From Rhizobiaceae bacterium (GTDB lineage: Bacteria; Pseudomonadota; Alphaproteobacteria; Rhizobiales; Rhizobiaceae): 64,000 nucleotides of DNA. The position numbers were made by a program, and so were the translations under genes. Below, piece after piece: positions 25,903-35,401 of the stretch. The notes beneath the pieces were generated by a model. It made no database searches and was not told the DNA's origin. It saw nothing but the letters and a program-made list of their open reading frames with translations. The stretch spans positions 310,001 to 374,000 of the forward strand of contig JAEPQK010000002.1 of assembly GCA_017640615.1 (NCBI GenBank), read 5' to 3'. The first letter of the stretch is position 1. Each line of letters opens with the position of its first letter.

Positions 25903-26613
25903 ATGCCGAAACGCGCGGTAGCCGGCACGGCGCTGGTCGAGGGCATCGCAGCTCTCACCGGGCACACATTTGCAGATACGAACTTGCTTGAACGCGCGCT
26001 GACCCATGCCAGCGCGCGCAAGGGCGTCGACTATCAGCGTCTGGAGTTTCTTGGCGACCGTGTGCTGGGCCTGATCATCTCCGAACTGCTCTTCTCCAGC
26101 TTTCCCGAAGCGCCGGAAGGCGAACTTTCCGTCCGGCTGAACGCGCTGGTGAACGCCGAAATGCTGGCGTCGATCGCCGAAGAGATCGGCCTGCCGGATT
26201 TCATAGCAACCGGAGCGGAGTTGCGTGCGCTATCAGACCGCAAGCGCGTCAATGTTCGCGCCGATGTGGTGGAGGCTTTGATCGCCGCGCTCTATCTCGA
26301 TGGCGGGTTCGAGGCCGCGCGCGCCTTCGTCCACCGGCACTGGTCCGAACATGCAGAATCCGCCGGTGCCGCGCGCCGCGACGCCAAGACCGAATTGCAG
26401 GAATGGGCGCATCAGGTTGCGGGCGAAGCGCCAACCTATTCGCTTGAGGGTCGCAGCGGACCGGATCATGATCCGCTCTTTACCGTGAGCGCTGAACTCA
26501 AAGGCTACAAGCCCGTCAGCGGCAAGGGGCGCTCCAAGCGGGAGGCCGAACAGAACGCGGCTGCTGCGATGCTTGAGCGCGAAGGCATCTGGAAGAAGGA
26601 AAAGAACGGGTGA
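25903..26613 (+). CDS. rnc: Ribonuclease III
   Basis: 236-aa double-strand-specific endoribonuclease for rRNA and mRNA processing. The RNase III signature RLEFLGDRVLGLIISELLF carries the catalytic acids, with a second acidic cluster in ADVVEALIAALYLDGG. The C-terminal dsRNA-binding domain (~residues 160-230) includes TELQEWAHQ, YSLEGRSGPDHDPLFTV and GKGRSKREAEQNAAAAML. Its stop overlaps the GTG start of era, the classic lepB-rnc-era-recO arrangement. Confidence 0.97.
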   Translation: MPKRAVAGTALVEGIAALTGHTFADTNLLERALTHASARKGVDYQRLEFLGDRVLGLIISELLFSSFPEAPEGELSVRLNALVNAEMLASIAEEIGLPDFIATGAELRALSDRKRVNVRADVVEALIAALYLDGGFEAARAFVHRHWSEHAESAGAARRDAKTELQEWAHQVAGEAPTYSLEGRSGPDHDPLFTVSAELKGYKPVSGKGRSKREAEQNAAAAMLEREGIWKKEKNG

Positions 26614-27527
26614 GCGCCGAACCGGAAAAAACCGTGACCCGCTCAGGCTTCGTTGCGCTCATCGGCGCGCCGAACGCCGGTAAATCGACGCTGGTCAATC
26701 GCCTGGTTGGCGCCAAGGTCTCTATTGTCACCCACAAGGTCCAGACCACCCGTGCCATCGTGCGCGGCATCGCCACGCACGACAAGGCGCAGATCGTTTT
26801 TGTCGATACACCCGGCATCTTCAAACCGAAACGCAGGCTGGACGAGGCTATGGTCACCACCGCCTGGGGCGGCGCCAAGGACGCCGATCTCGTACTGGTG
26901 TTGATCGACGCCGAGCGCGGCATCAAGGGCGATGCGCTGGCGCTACTCGAGAATATCGGCGAGGTACGCCAGCCCAAGGTTCTGGTGCTCAACAAGATCG
27001 ACAGGATCAAGCGCGATACGCTTCTGGCGCTTACCCAGCAGGCAAACGAGTACGCAGAGTTCGAGCGCACCTTCATGATTTCCGCGCTGGATGGTTCGGG
27101 CTGCAACGACCTGCTCGATTATCTGGCGGGCAAGCTGCCGGAAGGCCCCTGGTATTACCCTGAAGACCAGCTTTCCGACCTGCCGATGCGCCAGCTGGCC
27201 GCCGAAATCACGCGCGAAAAGCTCTTCCTGCGTCTCCACGACGAACTGCCCTATTCATCCCATGTCGAAAACGAAAAGTGGGAAGAGAGAGCTGACGGCT
27301 CGGTGCGCATCGAACAGGTGATTTACATCGAGCGCGACAGCCAGAAGAAGATCGTGATCGGCAAGAAGGGCGAGACGATCAAGGCGATCGGCGAGGCAGC
27401 GCGCAAGGAGGTTGCCGAAATCCTCGAGCAGAAAGTGCATCTCTTCCTGTTCGTGAAGGTGCGCGAGAAATGGGGCGACGACCCCGAGCGCTACCGCGAG
27501 ATGGGACTTGAATTTCCGAAAGGATAG
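26610..27527 (+). CDS. era: GTPase Era
   Basis: 305-aa Ras-like GTPase with a KH domain that binds the 3' end of 16S rRNA during 30S maturation. G1 GAPNAGKST, the switch region VQTTRAIVRGI, G3 DTPG, G4 NKID and G5 SALDGSGC are present. The C-terminal KH domain has VIGKKGETIKAIGEAARKEV. The GTG start at 26610 overlaps the rnc stop. Followed 15 bases later by recO. Confidence 0.97.
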   Translation: MSAEPEKTVTRSGFVALIGAPNAGKSTLVNRLVGAKVSIVTHKVQTTRAIVRGIATHDKAQIVFVDTPGIFKPKRRLDEAMVTTAWGGAKDADLVLVLIDAERGIKGDALALLENIGEVRQPKVLVLNKIDRIKRDTLLALTQQANEYAEFERTFMISALDGSGCNDLLDYLAGKLPEGPWYYPEDQLSDLPMRQLAAEITREKLFLRLHDELPYSSHVENEKWEERADGSVRIEQVIYIERDSQKKIVIGKKGETIKAIGEAARKEVAEILEQKVHLFLFVKVREKWGDDPERYREMGLEFPKG

Positions 27528-27541
27528 TTCAGGCTTGAACA

Positions 27542-28306
27542 ATGGAATGGCGCGACGAGGGAATCATTCTCGGCACCCGCAAGCATGGCGAAACCAGCGC
27601 CATTCTTGAGGTGATGACGCGTCAGCGCGGGCGCCATCTGGGTTTGGTCCGCGGCGGACGCTCACGCAAGCTTCAGCCGCTCTTGCAGCCGGGCAACGAG
27701 GTCGAAATTCACTGGCGCGCGCGGCTCGACGAGCATCTCGGCACATTTCAGGTCGAGGGCCGCGAGCTCAATGCGGCGCGGCTCTTCGAAAGCTCGATTG
27801 CCGTCTACGGCCTGCAGCTGCTTGCGGCTCATCTGCGGCTTCTGCCGGAACGCGACCCGCACGCACGTTTGTACGAGACGCTCAAACTTCTGATCACCCA
27901 TCTGGATGACGCATCGTCCGCCGCGGAGCTGGTCATCCGCTTCGAACTCGCTTTGCTTGACGATCTGGGCTTCGGGCTCGACCTCACGCGCTGTGCTTCC
28001 AGCGGGTCGCGGGAGGAGCTCGTCTATGTTTCGCCCAAAACCGGGCGCGCGGTGTCGCGCTCGGCTGGCGAGCCGTGGCATGACCGGTTGCTTCAACTGC
28101 CTGGCTTCCTCAGCCCGGCCGCCGGTAGGCCCAACGATGCCGTGGCGCTCGATCAGGCATTTCGGCTGACAGGTTATTTTCTGACACGCCATGTTTATGA
28201 GCCACGCGGCGTGAAGGAGCCGGAGGCCAGAACCGGGTTTCTGTCGTCGGTGCGGCGGCAGGTGCGCAAGGTGCGGCACAATTGGGAGGCGATGCGGCAT
28301 GAGTGA
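27542..28306 (+). CDS. recO: DNA repair protein RecO
   Basis: 254-aa recombination mediator that loads RecA on SSB-coated gaps with RecR. An N-terminal OB fold ([45 protein letters not shown]) is followed by the helical C-terminal domain ([27 protein letters not shown], and [13 protein letters not shown]). Length is normal. The stop overlaps the start of the thioesterase gene by eight bases. Confidence 0.95.
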   Translation: MEWRDEGIILGTRKHGETSAILEVMTRQRGRHLGLVRGGRSRKLQPLLQPGNEVEIHWRARLDEHLGTFQVEGRELNAARLFESSIAVYGLQLLAAHLRLLPERDPHARLYETLKLLITHLDDASSAAELVIRFELALLDDLGFGLDLTRCASSGSREELVYVSPKTGRAVSRSAGEPWHDRLLQLPGFLSPAAGRPNDAVALDQAFRLTGYFLTRHVYEPRGVKEPEARTGFLSSVRRQVRKVRHNWEAMRHE

Positions 28307-28829
28307 CGGCGAGGGGCTTGAGATCTACCCCGGGTTTTTCTCGCGCCTCGGCGTGGGCACAATACCCATCGAGGATCTGCCGAAATATTCAGGACTTGAG
28401 CTTTTGCAGCGCGTCGCCGACGGCACTTATCCGGCCCCGCCTATCGGCGGTCAGCTCAATTTTTCGCTCTACGAGGTATCGGAGGGCAGGGCGGTTTTTC
28501 GGGGTGTTGCTAACAAAAAACACCTGAATCCGCTCGGCAGCGTGCATGGCGGCTGGACGGCGACGATCATGGACTCTGCCCTTGCCTGCGCGGTGCAGAC
28601 GCTGCTTGCCAAAGGCGAGGCCTACACCACGGCCGAGTTCAAAGTGAACCTGATCCGCCCGATCACGCCGAAGACCGGGCTGGTGGAGTGCACCGGCACT
28701 GTGGTTCACAAAGGCCGCACGACAGCAGTGTCCGAAGCATCGCTGAGGGATACCGATGGTAAGCTCCTCGCCTTCGGTACCGAGACCTGTTCGATCTTTC
28801 CGATGTCGGACCTGATCGCCCGAAGGTAG
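28299..28829 (+). CDS. PaaI-type hotdog-fold thioesterase
   Basis: 176-aa acyl-CoA thioesterase-like protein. The hotdog core is recognisable from [23 protein letters not shown], where the GGW/D positions correspond to the active site of the PaaI/4HBT-II group, followed by [17 protein letters not shown] and a strand [14 protein letters not shown]. The natural acyl-CoA is unknown. It overlaps recO by eight bases and is the last gene of the acpS-recO run, converging with the MFS gene. Confidence 0.85.
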   Translation: MSDGEGLEIYPGFFSRLGVGTIPIEDLPKYSGLELLQRVADGTYPAPPIGGQLNFSLYEVSEGRAVFRGVANKKHLNPLGSVHGGWTATIMDSALACAVQTLLAKGEAYTTAEFKVNLIRPITPKTGLVECTGTVVHKGRTTAVSEASLRDTDGKLLAFGTETCSIFPMSDLIARR

Positions 28830-28831
28830 CC

Positions 28832-30067
28832 CTACTCCGCCGCTTCCGCCACCGGCCGATCGACCGGCTTTTCCGCGATCGGCCAGTGCACCACCGCCGC
28901 GAACAGGCCAAGCAGCACGCCGAGCCACCAGACGGGATCGTAGCTGCCGATGCGGTCGTAGAGATAGCCGCCGAGCCACACGCCGAGGAACGAGCCGACC
29001 TGGTGCGACAGGAAGACGATGCCGCCCAACATGCCGAGATGCCGCGTGCCGAACATGATCGCGACAAGCGCGTTGGTCGGCGGCACGGTCGAGAGCCATA
29101 ACAGCCCCATGATCACCGAAAAGACGATCACGCTGGCCGGTGTCTGCGGCAGCAGCAGGAAAGCGGTAACCAGTGCGGAGCGTCCGAGATAAATCCAGAC
29201 AAGAAGCATCGGCTTGGAATAGCGCTGGCCGGCAATGCCCGAACTCAGCGAACCGATAATGTTGAAAAAGCCGATCAGCGCCAGCGCGATCACCGCGTAG
29301 CGTGCCTCGATGCCGATGTCGGAGATATAGGCGGGAAAGTGCGCTGTGATGAAGGCGACCTGAAAACCGCATACGAAGAAGCCGGAGACCAGCAGAAGGT
29401 AGCTGCGATGCGCCAGCGCCTCGGATAGTGCCGCCGCCACCGTCTGGTTGGCATTCGCCACCTGCTGGCTGCCGCTTTCGGAATTGCCACGCAAAGGTAT
29501 CGCAAGCACGGGGATGATGAGCATCATGGCGCTCATCGCGATCAGCGAATCGTACCAGCCGACATAGTCGATCAACCCTTGCGACAGCGGCGCGAAAAGG
29601 AACATGCCCGCCGAACCCGCTGCAGTGCCGAGGCCAAACACGAAGCTGCGGCTCTCTGCAGGCACATTGCGGGCAAATGCCGCAAGTACGATACCGAACG
29701 AGCCGGCGGCCACGCCGAGGCCGACCAGCACGCCGCCGCCGATATGCAGCATCAGTGGCGTTGATGAACCTGCCATCATGGCCAGCCCCAAGGCGTACAT
29801 GACGCCGGATAGCGCCAGCACGCGCCAGGTGCCGAACTTGTCGGCCAGAGCCCCGAACACCGGCGTGCCGAGGCCCCAGGCAAGGTTCTGAAACGCCATT
29901 GCGAGGCCGAAGGTCGTGCGGTCCCAGCCCTTTTCGGCCAGCATTGGTAACTGGAAGAAACCCATCGCCGAGCGTGGCCCGAACGTCAGCGCTGCGATCA
30001 GGCAGCCGCAGGCTATGATGAGCCAGGGTAGTCTTCCGTCAATGCGGTCGGCGGCGGGCTGTGCCAT
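28832..30067 (-). CDS. MFS transporter
   Basis: 411-aa inner-membrane carrier with about 12 hydrophobic segments. The loop 2-3 motif of the major facilitator superfamily is visible as FGALADKFGTWRVLALSG, and the second-half equivalent around GIAGQRYSKPMLL. The arrangement resembles the oxalate/formate- or monocarboxylate-type MFS subgroup, but no substrate can be assigned. It stands alone, converging with the thioesterase gene and separated from mscS by 115 bases. Confidence 0.87.
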   Translation of the reverse strand: MAQPAADRIDGRLPWLIIACGCLIAALTFGPRSAMGFFQLPMLAEKGWDRTTFGLAMAFQNLAWGLGTPVFGALADKFGTWRVLALSGVMYALGLAMMAGSSTPLMLHIGGGVLVGLGVAAGSFGIVLAAFARNVPAESRSFVFGLGTAAGSAGMFLFAPLSQGLIDYVGWYDSLIAMSAMMLIIPVLAIPLRGNSESGSQQVANANQTVAAALSEALAHRSYLLLVSGFFVCGFQVAFITAHFPAYISDIGIEARYAVIALALIGFFNIIGSLSSGIAGQRYSKPMLLVWIYLGRSALVTAFLLLPQTPASVIVFSVIMGLLWLSTVPPTNALVAIMFGTRHLGMLGGIVFLSHQVGSFLGVWLGGYLYDRIGSYDPVWWLGVLLGLFAAVVHWPIAEKPVDRPVAEAAE

Positions 30068-30182
30068 AGGTCAAGGATCCTGACTGAACTCGCCGGAATA
30101 ATAGGCGCGACGCCAATCGGAACAAATGAATTGTCGGCGCGGAACGATCAAATTAATTGACCGTTCCGCGCCCCACCCGGGA

Positions 30183-31061
30183 TCAGCTTGCCTTGCGCGC
30201 CGGCTTTTTCGGCTTGGTGTCGACTGGAATGTAGTGGATGTCCCGCTGCGGGAAGGGGATTGAAATCCCGTTCTTGTCGAAGGCCATCTTCGCTGCCTTG
30301 GTCAGGTCGAGCCGCGTCTGCCACCAGTTTGTGGTCATCGTCCAGTAGCGGCAAGTTACATTGACCGCACTGTCGCCCAGCTCCACGACAAATGCTTCGG
30401 GCGCTGGATCGGAGAGCACACGGTCGTCGCCTTTGGCGAGGTCGAGCAGCAACTTCTTCGCAAGGTCGATATCGTCGTCATAGCCGATGCCGATTGTGAG
30501 ATCGTAACGGCGCTGCGGGTTGCGCGAATAGTTGGTCACCGCCGTGTTCCAGAGTTCGCTGTTGGGCGCGAAGAGATAGACCCCGTCGAGCATCTTGATC
30601 TCTGTCGCGAACAACCCGACCTCCACGACCGTGCCGCTGATCGAACCTGTCGAGATAAATTCGCCCACGCGAAACGGCCTCAGTACCAGAAGCATGATGC
30701 CTGCCGCGATGTTTTGCAGTGTTCCCTGCAGCGCCAGACCAATCGCCAGGCCAACCGCACCAAGGGCTGCGATGATCGAAGCGGTCTGCACGCCAAACTG
30801 GGCCAGTACCGTGACGAGGAACAGCGCGAGAACGGCGTAGCGCAGCCCCTTGGACAGAAAGCGCCGCAGCGTTTCGTCGAAACCGCGAATTTCGCCGAAG
30901 AGGCGGTAGGACCATTTCTCCACCATGCGGGCCACGATGAGGCCGATAATGAGGAGGACGACTGCGCCGAGGATCGAAAAGGAATAACTGACGATCAGCG
31001 CCCCGGCTTCGTTAAGCGCGCCTTCGACTGCTTTGAAGAGCTCGTCGGTGCTGAAATCCAT
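30183..31061 (-). CDS. mscS: Small-conductance mechanosensitive channel (MscS family)
   Basis: 292-aa homoheptameric inner-membrane channel released by membrane tension in hypo-osmotic shock. Three transmembrane segments (residues ~20-45, 65-90, 95-125); TM3 pore helix GAVGLAIGLALQGTLQNIAAGIML with the Gly/Ala packing pattern, then the beta domain GEFISTGSISGTVVEVGLFATEI and the C-terminal vestibule, ending in a lysine-rich tail (KPKKPARKAS). ATG at 31061 with AAGGAG upstream; the longer frame from 31298 has no ribosome site. Confidence 0.93.
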   Translation of the reverse strand: MDFSTDELFKAVEGALNEAGALIVSYSFSILGAVVLLIIGLIVARMVEKWSYRLFGEIRGFDETLRRFLSKGLRYAVLALFLVTVLAQFGVQTASIIAALGAVGLAIGLALQGTLQNIAAGIMLLVLRPFRVGEFISTGSISGTVVEVGLFATEIKMLDGVYLFAPNSELWNTAVTNYSRNPQRRYDLTIGIGYDDDIDLAKKLLLDLAKGDDRVLSDPAPEAFVVELGDSAVNVTCRYWTMTTNWWQTRLDLTKAAKMAFDKNGISIPFPQRDIHYIPVDTKPKKPARKAS

Positions 31062-31291
31062 ATTGGCTTGCTCCTTGATAGTTGAACTTCGCTCGATCCC
31101 CTGTGAGGCTGACGCGGCCCGGCGAAAAAAGCGCCGGATCGCGACTCGCGCCACCGCCGGAACATAGCGCGCTGGTTGGAATTTGCTGCCACAATTCGGC
31201 CCAATTTCGCGCGCGATAGGCGATTTGGGCTTGCCGAACGAAGACCGCGCGCAAGCGCCCCGGGTTTCGGTCTTCGCGGGTTCCTCAAGGC

Positions 31292-32392
31292 ATGCCATTT
31301 GCCATACGCCCTGCGCGGGCAGCCGACATCGACGCGCTTGTCGCCATCGAGACTGCGGCTTTCGAAACCGACCGCATTTCGCGCCGTTCGTTCAGGACAT
31401 TGCTGGAGCGCGAATCCGCGACAACGCTGATCGCCGAGGCCGAAGGGCGAGCTGCCGGTTATGCGATGGTGCTTTTCCGTCGTGGCAGCGGCGTTGCGCG
31501 GCTCTATTCGCTGGCGCGGCTTCCGGGGCCTGAGGGCACCGGGCTTGGGCGCGAGCTTCTGGAAGCTGCCGAGAAGGCAGCCTACGAACGCGGACGCCTC
31601 CTGCTGCGCCTTGAAGTGAGCGAGCGCAACGGCCGCGCAATCGCGCTTTATGAGCGCAAGGGCTATCGCCACATCGGCGCGGAGCCGAACTACTACGAAG
31701 ACGGCGCCGGCGCCTTCAGGCTGGAGAAGATCCTGCGCGGGGAGGGCGGCTCATCGACCGACATTCCCTATTACGAACAGTCGGTCGATTTCACCTGCGG
31801 CCCCTGCTGCCTGATGATGGCGTTGGCGCATTTCCAGCCCGGCTTCAAGCCTGACGCGGTGACCGAGATCAGGCTCTGGCGCGAGGCGACCACCGTGTTC
31901 ATGATGTCGGGGCCCGGCGGCTGCGAGCCGTTCGGCCTCGCGGCTGTTGCGCATGACCACGGTCTGTCGGCGGAGATCATCGTTTCGCATCCGGGCGCGC
32001 TTTTCTTGCAATCCGTGCGCAGCGCGGAAAAACGCTGGGTGATGGAGCGGGCGCAGGAGGACTTTCGCAACCGTGTGCGCGCCGCGCGCATTCCCGTAGC
32101 CAACCGCACCTTTGCGCTGGAGGATGTCCGGTCCGCACTTGCTGCCGGCAAGCTCGTGGTGGTGCTCGTCAGCGGCTATCTGATGTTCGGAAAGAAAGTG
32201 CCGCACTGGGTGCTGGTGTTGGCCGACGAGGACGATCACTTCATCATGCACGATCCCTGGGTCGAGGACGAAAGGGGCGAGACGCGCATCGACGCGGCCG
32301 CCATCCCCGTTCCGCATGATGTATTCTATTCTATGGCGCGTTTTGGCGGCATGCGCGCGGCTGTCATATTGGGAGAGGGCAAACGACAATGA
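31292..32392 (+). CDS. GNAT N-acetyltransferase fused to a C39-like peptidase domain
   Basis: 366-aa two-domain protein. Residues ~1-150 are GNAT (GYAMVLFRRGSGVARLYSLA, acetyl-CoA loop PGPEGTGLGRELLEAAE, ALYERKGYRH). Residues ~160-366 are a C39/papain-like domain: YYEQSVDFTCGPCCLMMAL with oxyanion Gln and catalytic Cys, KVPHWVLVLADEDD with the His, and HDPW with the Asp, so the triad looks complete. There is no transporter part, unlike bacteriocin C39 peptidases. Its stop overlaps the start of the ATP-grasp gene (ATGA). Acetylation plus peptide cleavage or condensation is suggested; the substrate is unknown. Confidence 0.88.
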   Translation: MPFAIRPARAADIDALVAIETAAFETDRISRRSFRTLLERESATTLIAEAEGRAAGYAMVLFRRGSGVARLYSLARLPGPEGTGLGRELLEAAEKAAYERGRLLLRLEVSERNGRAIALYERKGYRHIGAEPNYYEDGAGAFRLEKILRGEGGSSTDIPYYEQSVDFTCGPCCLMMALAHFQPGFKPDAVTEIRLWREATTVFMMSGPGGCEPFGLAAVAHDHGLSAEIIVSHPGALFLQSVRSAEKRWVMERAQEDFRNRVRAARIPVANRTFALEDVRSALAAGKLVVVLVSGYLMFGKKVPHWVLVLADEDDHFIMHDPWVEDERGETRIDAAAIPVPHDVFYSMARFGGMRAAVILGEGKRQ

Positions 32393-33840
32393 GCTGGGTG
32401 ATCCTGACCGGCCGCGCCGGCGATCTCGACCAGGTGGCTACACCGCACAAGATCATCACCAACCGCGACTACTTGGCTCATCCTTCGCTCTTTCGCGGCC
32501 AGCCGCCGAAAGTGATCAACCTGTCGAACAGCTATGCCTACCAGTCGCGCGGCTATTACGCCTCGCTGCTGGCCTCTTCGCGCGGCCACAAGGTCATTCC
32601 CACCGTGGAGACGATGATCGATCTGTCGGAGAGGAAGCTCTACGAAAACGCACTGCCGGAGCTGGAACAGGCGCTCAACAAATGCCGCAAGGAGCTCGGC
32701 GGTGCGTTTCCGCGCACCGTCTCCGTATTTTTCGGTATGGGGCCGTCCAAGGTATGGGACCGTTTTGCCCGGCTGTTGTTCGACTGGTTCCGTGCGCCAT
32801 CGCTGGAAGTCACGATCGAGGATGGTCAGTGGGCCGCGATCCGCAAAATCGGCTTCCTGCCGATTGCGCGCATGGATTCCGAGGGCAAGACGCGGTTTCT
32901 GGAATGCATGGAGCGTTACACGGCGCGCGAATGGCGCGACTCACGCACCCGCACGCCCGCGCGCTACACCTTCGCCACACTGATCGATGCCAACGAAGAG
33001 CTTCCGCCGTCCTCTGTCGCATCGCTGCGCCACTGGTCGCGCGTGGCCGCAAAGATGGGCGTCGAGGTCGAGCCGATCACGAAGAAGGATCTCGCCCGGC
33101 TCGCGAACTATGACGCGCTTTTCATTCGCGAAACGACGGCCATTTCCAACCACACATACCGCTTTGCCCGCCGCGCCCAGCAGGAAGGCATGCCGGTGAT
33201 CGACGATCCGCTGTCGATGATCCGTTGCACGAACAAGGTCTATCTCAACGAGCTGATGGCGGCGAACAAGGTGCCTGTGCCGCCGACGGTGATGATCGCG
33301 GGCGCCAGCGATCTGGAGCTTGCCGCTGAGACGCTTGGCTTTCCGCTGGTTCTGAAAATTCCGGACAGTTCGTTCTCGCGCGGCGTCAAAAAGGCGTCGG
33401 ACTTCAGGGAGCTGAAAGAGCTCGCGACGAAGTGGCTGGAAGATTCCGACCTCCTGATCGCACAGAAATTCATGCCGACCGAGTTCGACTGGCGCATCGG
33501 CGTGCTGGGCGGCGAGCCGCTATTTTCGGTTCAGTACCTGATGGCGCGTAAGCACTGGCAGATCGTCAATCATGAACGCCGTGGCCGGCCGGACGAGGGC
33601 GGTTTCCGCACTTTCACGCTGAAGGAAACGCCCGCCGATGTGATCGACGTTGCGGTGCGCGCCGCCCGCTGCATTGGCGACGGGCTCTACGGCGTCGACC
33701 TCAAGGAGACGCCGGATGGCGTTTGCGTCATCGAGGTCAACGACAACCCCAATCTCGACCATGGCTGCGAAGACGCCGGCGAGAAGGACGAAGTCTGGAC
33801 GCGCCTGACCGACTGGTTCCTCAAACGGCTGGAGCGGTAA
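32389..33840 (+). CDS. RimK-like ATP-grasp ligase with N-terminal RLAN-type domain
   Basis: 483 aa. The N-terminal half (~1-200) is the domain found with RimK-like ligases (NRDYLAHPSLFRGQPPKVINLSNSYAYQS). The C-terminal ATP-grasp runs from ~270: YNEL-type lysine region KVYLNELMAANKVPVPPT, VLKIPDSSFSRGVKKA, IAQKFMPTEFDWRIGVLGG and Mg-binding EVNDNPNLDHG. Such enzymes form peptide-type bonds through acyl-phosphate intermediates; RimK itself adds glutamate to S6. Translational coupling to the GNAT-C39 gene suggests a joint peptide-modifying pathway. The target is unknown. Confidence 0.88.
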   Translation: MSWVILTGRAGDLDQVATPHKIITNRDYLAHPSLFRGQPPKVINLSNSYAYQSRGYYASLLASSRGHKVIPTVETMIDLSERKLYENALPELEQALNKCRKELGGAFPRTVSVFFGMGPSKVWDRFARLLFDWFRAPSLEVTIEDGQWAAIRKIGFLPIARMDSEGKTRFLECMERYTAREWRDSRTRTPARYTFATLIDANEELPPSSVASLRHWSRVAAKMGVEVEPITKKDLARLANYDALFIRETTAISNHTYRFARRAQQEGMPVIDDPLSMIRCTNKVYLNELMAANKVPVPPTVMIAGASDLELAAETLGFPLVLKIPDSSFSRGVKKASDFRELKELATKWLEDSDLLIAQKFMPTEFDWRIGVLGGEPLFSVQYLMARKHWQIVNHERRGRPDEGGFRTFTLKETPADVIDVAVRAARCIGDGLYGVDLKETPDGVCVIEVNDNPNLDHGCEDAGEKDEVWTRLTDWFLKRLER

Positions 33841-33850
33841 CGTGCCGGCG

Positions 33851-34453
33851 CTATGCTCGACCAATTTCGTTGAACCGCGCCACGAATGCCTTCTGAACCG
33901 ACTTCGCAGGGCGCGCGGCTAGGTCGAAGCCGTCGGTCGAAATGCCGCGCGGCCGACTGAAATACTTCGATGCCTCTCGGTCTGAAAAGCCGGCCAGCTC
34001 GGTCGCCTCGAAATAGGCCGCGATCTGATCTGCCCGCTTGATCGCTTTCTTCAGTGTTTGCGGCAGTTCGGCAGGCAGGCCGAAATGCAGGTGGATCGCG
34101 TGCTGCAGCCGCGCTTCGACCGCCTTGTAGCCACCGCCGACAACGGCCTTGAAAGGCGAGATCATGTCGCCGATCACATATTCGGGGGCGTCATGCAGCA
34201 GCGCGGCAAGCTGGTCGCGCGGGGAAGCCTTTGCGGCGGTTCTTGTGAAGATCGCCTCTACCAAAAGCGAGTGCTGGGCAACGGAAAAAGCGTGGTCGCC
34301 GACCGTCTGGCCGTTCCAGCGCGCCACGCGGGCAAGCCCGTGCGCGATGTCGGCGATTTCGATGTCGAGCGGTGAAGGGTCGAGCAGGTCGAGGCGGCGG
34401 CCCGAAAGCATGCGCTGCCACGCGCGGGAAGGTGCGCCGGGTTTGTCGGCCAC
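33851..34453 (-). CDS. HD-domain phosphohydrolase (YfbR-like)
   Basis: 200 aa with a compact HD domain: VGDHAFSVAQHSLLVEAI, LLHDAPEYVIGDMISPFK and IKRADQIAAYFEATEL give the H...HD...D metal ligands. This pattern resembles 5'-nucleotidases of the YfbR group, which dephosphorylate deoxynucleoside monophosphates; the specific substrate is not shown. The ATG sits on the stop of ygfZ (one shared base), so both are in one transcript. Confidence 0.87.
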   Translation of the reverse strand: MADKPGAPSRAWQRMLSGRRLDLLDPSPLDIEIADIAHGLARVARWNGQTVGDHAFSVAQHSLLVEAIFTRTAAKASPRDQLAALLHDAPEYVIGDMISPFKAVVGGGYKAVEARLQHAIHLHFGLPAELPQTLKKAIKRADQIAAYFEATELAGFSDREASKYFSRPRGISTDGFDLAARPAKSVQKAFVARFNEIGRA

Positions 34454-35331
34454 TACTCGGCCTCCGCGTCGCGTTCGGGGAAGGTCAATTTCGCCCAGCC
34501 GGGAATGGCGAGCGAGACCTCGACGTCACCCACAAGCAGCTTGGTGCCGGCGTCGAGCGCGGCCTTCACCCTGTCGATGCGCGCAATGGCGAGACCACGT
34601 GTTCCAGCCACCGTACCGAGTGTGCCGATTACGCGCCTGTCAGCGGTGATGTCCGTACCCGACGGCGGCAGGGCTGTGTCGGCCCGAGCCAGTAGAACGC
34701 GCCGCCGTGCGGTGCCGCGATGCTGCATGCGCGACACCACTTCCTGACCGACGAAGCAGCCTTTCTTCAGTCCCACGCCACCATTCTGATCGAAGAGCAC
34801 ATCATGCGGAAACGCATCGCTCAGCGCATAATCTGCGCCGCTCTCCGCCACACCATGTTCGGCGCGCAATGCGGCATAGACATCTGCCGCCGCATCGGCC
34901 GCAGGCGCCGCGCCATATGCGCGCCAAACCTCGGCGTCGGCAAAGCGGCGGTCGCGCAGCCAGCCTGAATCGGATTGTGAAGTGCTTGAATCATCGCGCG
35001 AGGAATGTGAATCAACCTGCCATTGGACGGCGACAGGCTGTTGTTCTTGAACGTCAATTTCGACCTTCGCCCGCAGCTTGTAGAGCATGAGCCGGCGTTG
35101 GAAATCACTGGCGACATCGGTTCGGCACTCGAGTTGGAACCCGTCTTCGCCGTGCCGTGAAATAAGAAAATCGAACAGTATCTTGCCCTGCGGCGTCAGC
35201 AGAGCGCCGGGCCAAGCCTCGCCCTCGGCGATGGCTTCGAGGTCGGTGGTGACGATGTTCTGCAGGAACGCACGGGCGTCTGGCCCGTTTGCGGTGATCA
35301 GTGCGCGGTCAGTCAGGTGAACGAGTGGCAT
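34453..35331 (-). CDS. ygfZ: Folate-binding protein YgfZ (GcvT-related)
   Basis: 292-aa tetrahydrofolate-binding protein needed for repair or assembly of some Fe-S enzymes. The diagnostic YgfZ motif KGCFVGQEVVSRMQHRG is present at about residue 195, with the GcvT-like N-terminal start (LTDRALITANGPDARAFLQNIVT). A low-complexity Ser/Asp stretch near residues 105-125 (SHSSRDDSSTSQSDSGWL) is an unusual insertion and could be a local expansion. It is upstream of and coupled to the HD phosphohydrolase gene. Confidence 0.93.
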   Translation of the reverse strand: MPLVHLTDRALITANGPDARAFLQNIVTTDLEAIAEGEAWPGALLTPQGKILFDFLISRHGEDGFQLECRTDVASDFQRRLMLYKLRAKVEIDVQEQQPVAVQWQVDSHSSRDDSSTSQSDSGWLRDRRFADAEVWRAYGAAPAADAAADVYAALRAEHGVAESGADYALSDAFPHDVLFDQNGGVGLKKGCFVGQEVVSRMQHRGTARRRVLLARADTALPPSGTDITADRRVIGTLGTVAGTRGLAIARIDRVKAALDAGTKLLVGDVEVSLAIPGWAKLTFPERDAEAE

Positions 35332-35401
35332 GGCGGGTCAACATGTTGATACGCACCCTACCTATGCCGCTCGGATCGCACCCACAAGGCTGGTCGATTG
35401 C

